A stretch of 6,097 nucleotides of DNA, from NCBI GenBank assembly GCA_035268985.1, contig DATFJV010000054.1, positions 1 through 6,097 on the forward strand, written 5' to 3'. The position numbers were made by a program, and so were the translations under genes. Origin of the DNA: JAAYHV01 sp035268985 (GTDB taxonomy: Bacteria; Bacillota; Clostridia; Peptostreptococcales; Anaerovoracaceae). Position 1 is the first letter of the stretch. Every line of letters starts with the position of its first letter. Below, one piece after another: positions 4,910-6,097 of the stretch. The notes beneath the pieces were generated by a model. It saw only the letters and a list, made by a program, of their open reading frames with translations, had not been told where the DNA came from and made no database searches.

Positions 4910-6097
4910 ATGGGAAATAATAAAGAGGGAAAGAATAAAAGCAGGATAGTTGTAAATTTAAAAAGAGCTAAAAGAAATGTAGTTTACACGGTCAAAAAAT
5001 TTATGATTTCAAAAAAAGATAACTCAAATCCTTTAAAACAGTCAATGTTCATAGCACTATCTGTTTTTGGAATTTTAGGATGCGGACCTCTTTTAATAGG
5101 TGGATCTAAAATTTTCATGGAAGAGGGTTTGAATAATATTGCATTAATAGAAATAGGTTCATGGATGCTTTTAGTGTTTGTTGCCTTTTTTAAATTAATA
5201 ACAATTGAAATAAGGAGCTTGATTATATTAATAATACTGTATTCTTTCAGTGTTATACTATTATTAACAGCAGGTAATTCTGGGGCAGGGTTTGTATGTA
5301 TTCTTGCCTTTATGTTTTTATCAGGGTTAGTTTTAGATAGGCGTAAACTTTTGATATTCCTTGCTATTAATGTAATTTTGTTTGTTTTAATAACCTACTT
5401 ATTATTAAAGGGAAACTTAGACGGATTGGCTATCGCGAACTATAAATCAACTTGGTATATAAACATGCTAGTAACTCAAATTAGTGGTATGGGATTAATG
5501 TTTTTAGTAAATATACTATACAATGTCATAAAAAGAAGTAATTATCAATTAGTAATTTCCAATGAACTCTTAGAAAAAAGTAGGGAAAAGGAAAAAGTAT
5601 ATGCAGACATATATAGAAGTGCACCGATTGCCATAGGTGTAGGTCTTCCCAATGGAGATGTGGTAGATGGGAATGAACAGTTTGAAACATTAATAGGTTA
5701 TAGCAAAGCTGAGATGAATGAATTTAAGTGGAATAAAAGATCAAATTCAAAGAAGCTAGTAGAAAAAGAGAAAAAACTTTTGAGTAGATTAAGTCCCAAA
5801 AACAATGTTGTCAAATATGAAAATGAAATAATCACAAAGGAAGGGTACGTTGTACCTCTTGAATTAACAGTCAAAGCAATATTTAAAGAAGACGAGTCTT
5901 TAGATTATTATATCAGTTTTGCACAAAATATATCTGAGCGTAAAGAGACAGAAAAACAATTGAATGAACTTAATTTTGAACTGGAAAATCTGGTCGAAGA
6001 ACGTACAAAAGAATTAAAGTCCACATCAAACAGCTTAAAATTAGCAACTAAAGCAGGTAAAATAGGTGTTTGGGAGTGGGTAGAAGAAACCAATGAA
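4910..6097 (+). CDS. Membrane sensor with PAS domains, N-terminal part (runs off the right edge)
   Basis: An open frame runs from the ATG at 4910, with GAGGA five bases upstream, to the window end: 396 residues, no stop. Residues 1-43 are basic and probably cytoplasmic. About six hydrophobic segments follow, near 46-66, 78-97, 103-121, 125-142, 147-166 and 184-207. After a short linker a PAS domain spans about 228-345: YADIYRSAPIAIGVGLPNGD (231-250), then VDGNEQFETLIGYSKAEM, ending in the standard PAC-type FAQNISERK (337-345). A charged coiled coil, KQLNELNFELENLVEERTKE (349-368), leads into the start of a second PAS domain, LATKAGKIGVWEWVEETNE (378-396). Proteins of this layout end in a histidine kinase or a GGDEF/EAL module, so a role in signal transduction is likely, but the output lies outside the window. 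The transmembrane part may sense a ligand; no known sensor family is recognised. Confidence 0.85.
   Translation, partial: MGNNKEGKNKSRIVVNLKRAKRNVVYTVKKFMISKKDNSNPLKQSMFIALSVFGILGCGPLLIGGSKIFMEEGLNNIALIEIGSWMLLVFVAFFKLITIEIRSLIILIILYSFSVILLLTAGNSGAGFVCILAFMFLSGLVLDRRKLLIFLAINVILFVLITYLLLKGNLDGLAIANYKSTWYINMLVTQISGMGLMFLVNILYNVIKRSNYQLVISNELLEKSREKEKVYADIYRSAPIAIGVGLPNGDVVDGNEQFETLIGYSKAEMNEFKWNKRSNSKKLVEKEKKLLSRLSPKNNVVKYENEIITKEGYVVPLELTVKAIFKEDESLDYYISFAQNISERKETEKQLNELNFELENLVEERTKELKSTSNSLKLATKAGKIGVWEWVEETNE

Noticed and set aside
5908..6093. Minus-strand open frame of 61 codons
   Set aside because: It is antisense to the PAS/coiled-coil part of the sensor gene and Ser/Phe-rich like a shadow frame.
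1..6097. CRISPR array, rRNA gene, or defence/toxin-antitoxin system
   Set aside because: There are no regularly spaced direct repeats, no rRNA-like sequence, and no gene with nuclease, toxin or antitoxin features.

Overview
The window looks like a low-GC Firmicute, most likely a gut or rumen Clostridia (Lachnospiraceae/Eubacteriales type). The grounds are AT-rich intergenic DNA, strong AGGAGG-like ribosome binding sites, Gram-positive style lipoprotein and sigma-A type promoters, and family resemblance of the products. The species cannot be named from this sequence.

Layout from left to right. Positions 1-699 (minus strand) hold the N-terminal 233 residues of an IS1634/IS4-type DDE transposase that runs off the left edge; its promoter and probable IS end occupy about 700-857. 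A complete tRNA-Ala(GGC) with encoded CCA lies at 876-951, closed by a strong intrinsic terminator. A near-consensus promoter at 1055-1083 then drives a three-gene ABC importer operon: a lipoprotein substrate-binding protein (1186-2160), a polytopic permease (2256-3209) and an ATPase (3202-3996, overlapping the permease end by 8 bases). The three belong to the COG2984/COG4120/COG1101 type of uptake system, whose streptococcal members include the tryptophan importer TrpXYZ; the substrate here cannot be read from the sequence. A stable hairpin separates the binding-protein gene from the permease gene, and the operon ends in a strong terminator.

Directly after the T-run of that terminator begins a degenerate group II intron (about 4053-4797). 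It keeps a typical 5' end, RNA hairpins with GNRA loops, a recognisable domain V/VI region, and only the two extremities of its reverse transcriptase/maturase, joined by a large internal deletion with a change of frame. Domain V also carries two purine-purine mismatches and the expected branch-point position in domain VI appears to be G, so the element looks dead both as a ribozyme and as a retroelement.

From 4910 to the right edge a new promoter and ribosome binding site start a membrane sensor protein: about six transmembrane helices, a PAS domain, a short coiled coil and the start of a second PAS domain. Its output domain lies outside the window.

No convincing new multi-gene system is visible. 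The most informative items are the collapsed intron sitting on a terminator, the ABC importer of unknown substrate with its hairpins, and an unusual set of interleaved inverted repeats near the IS end.
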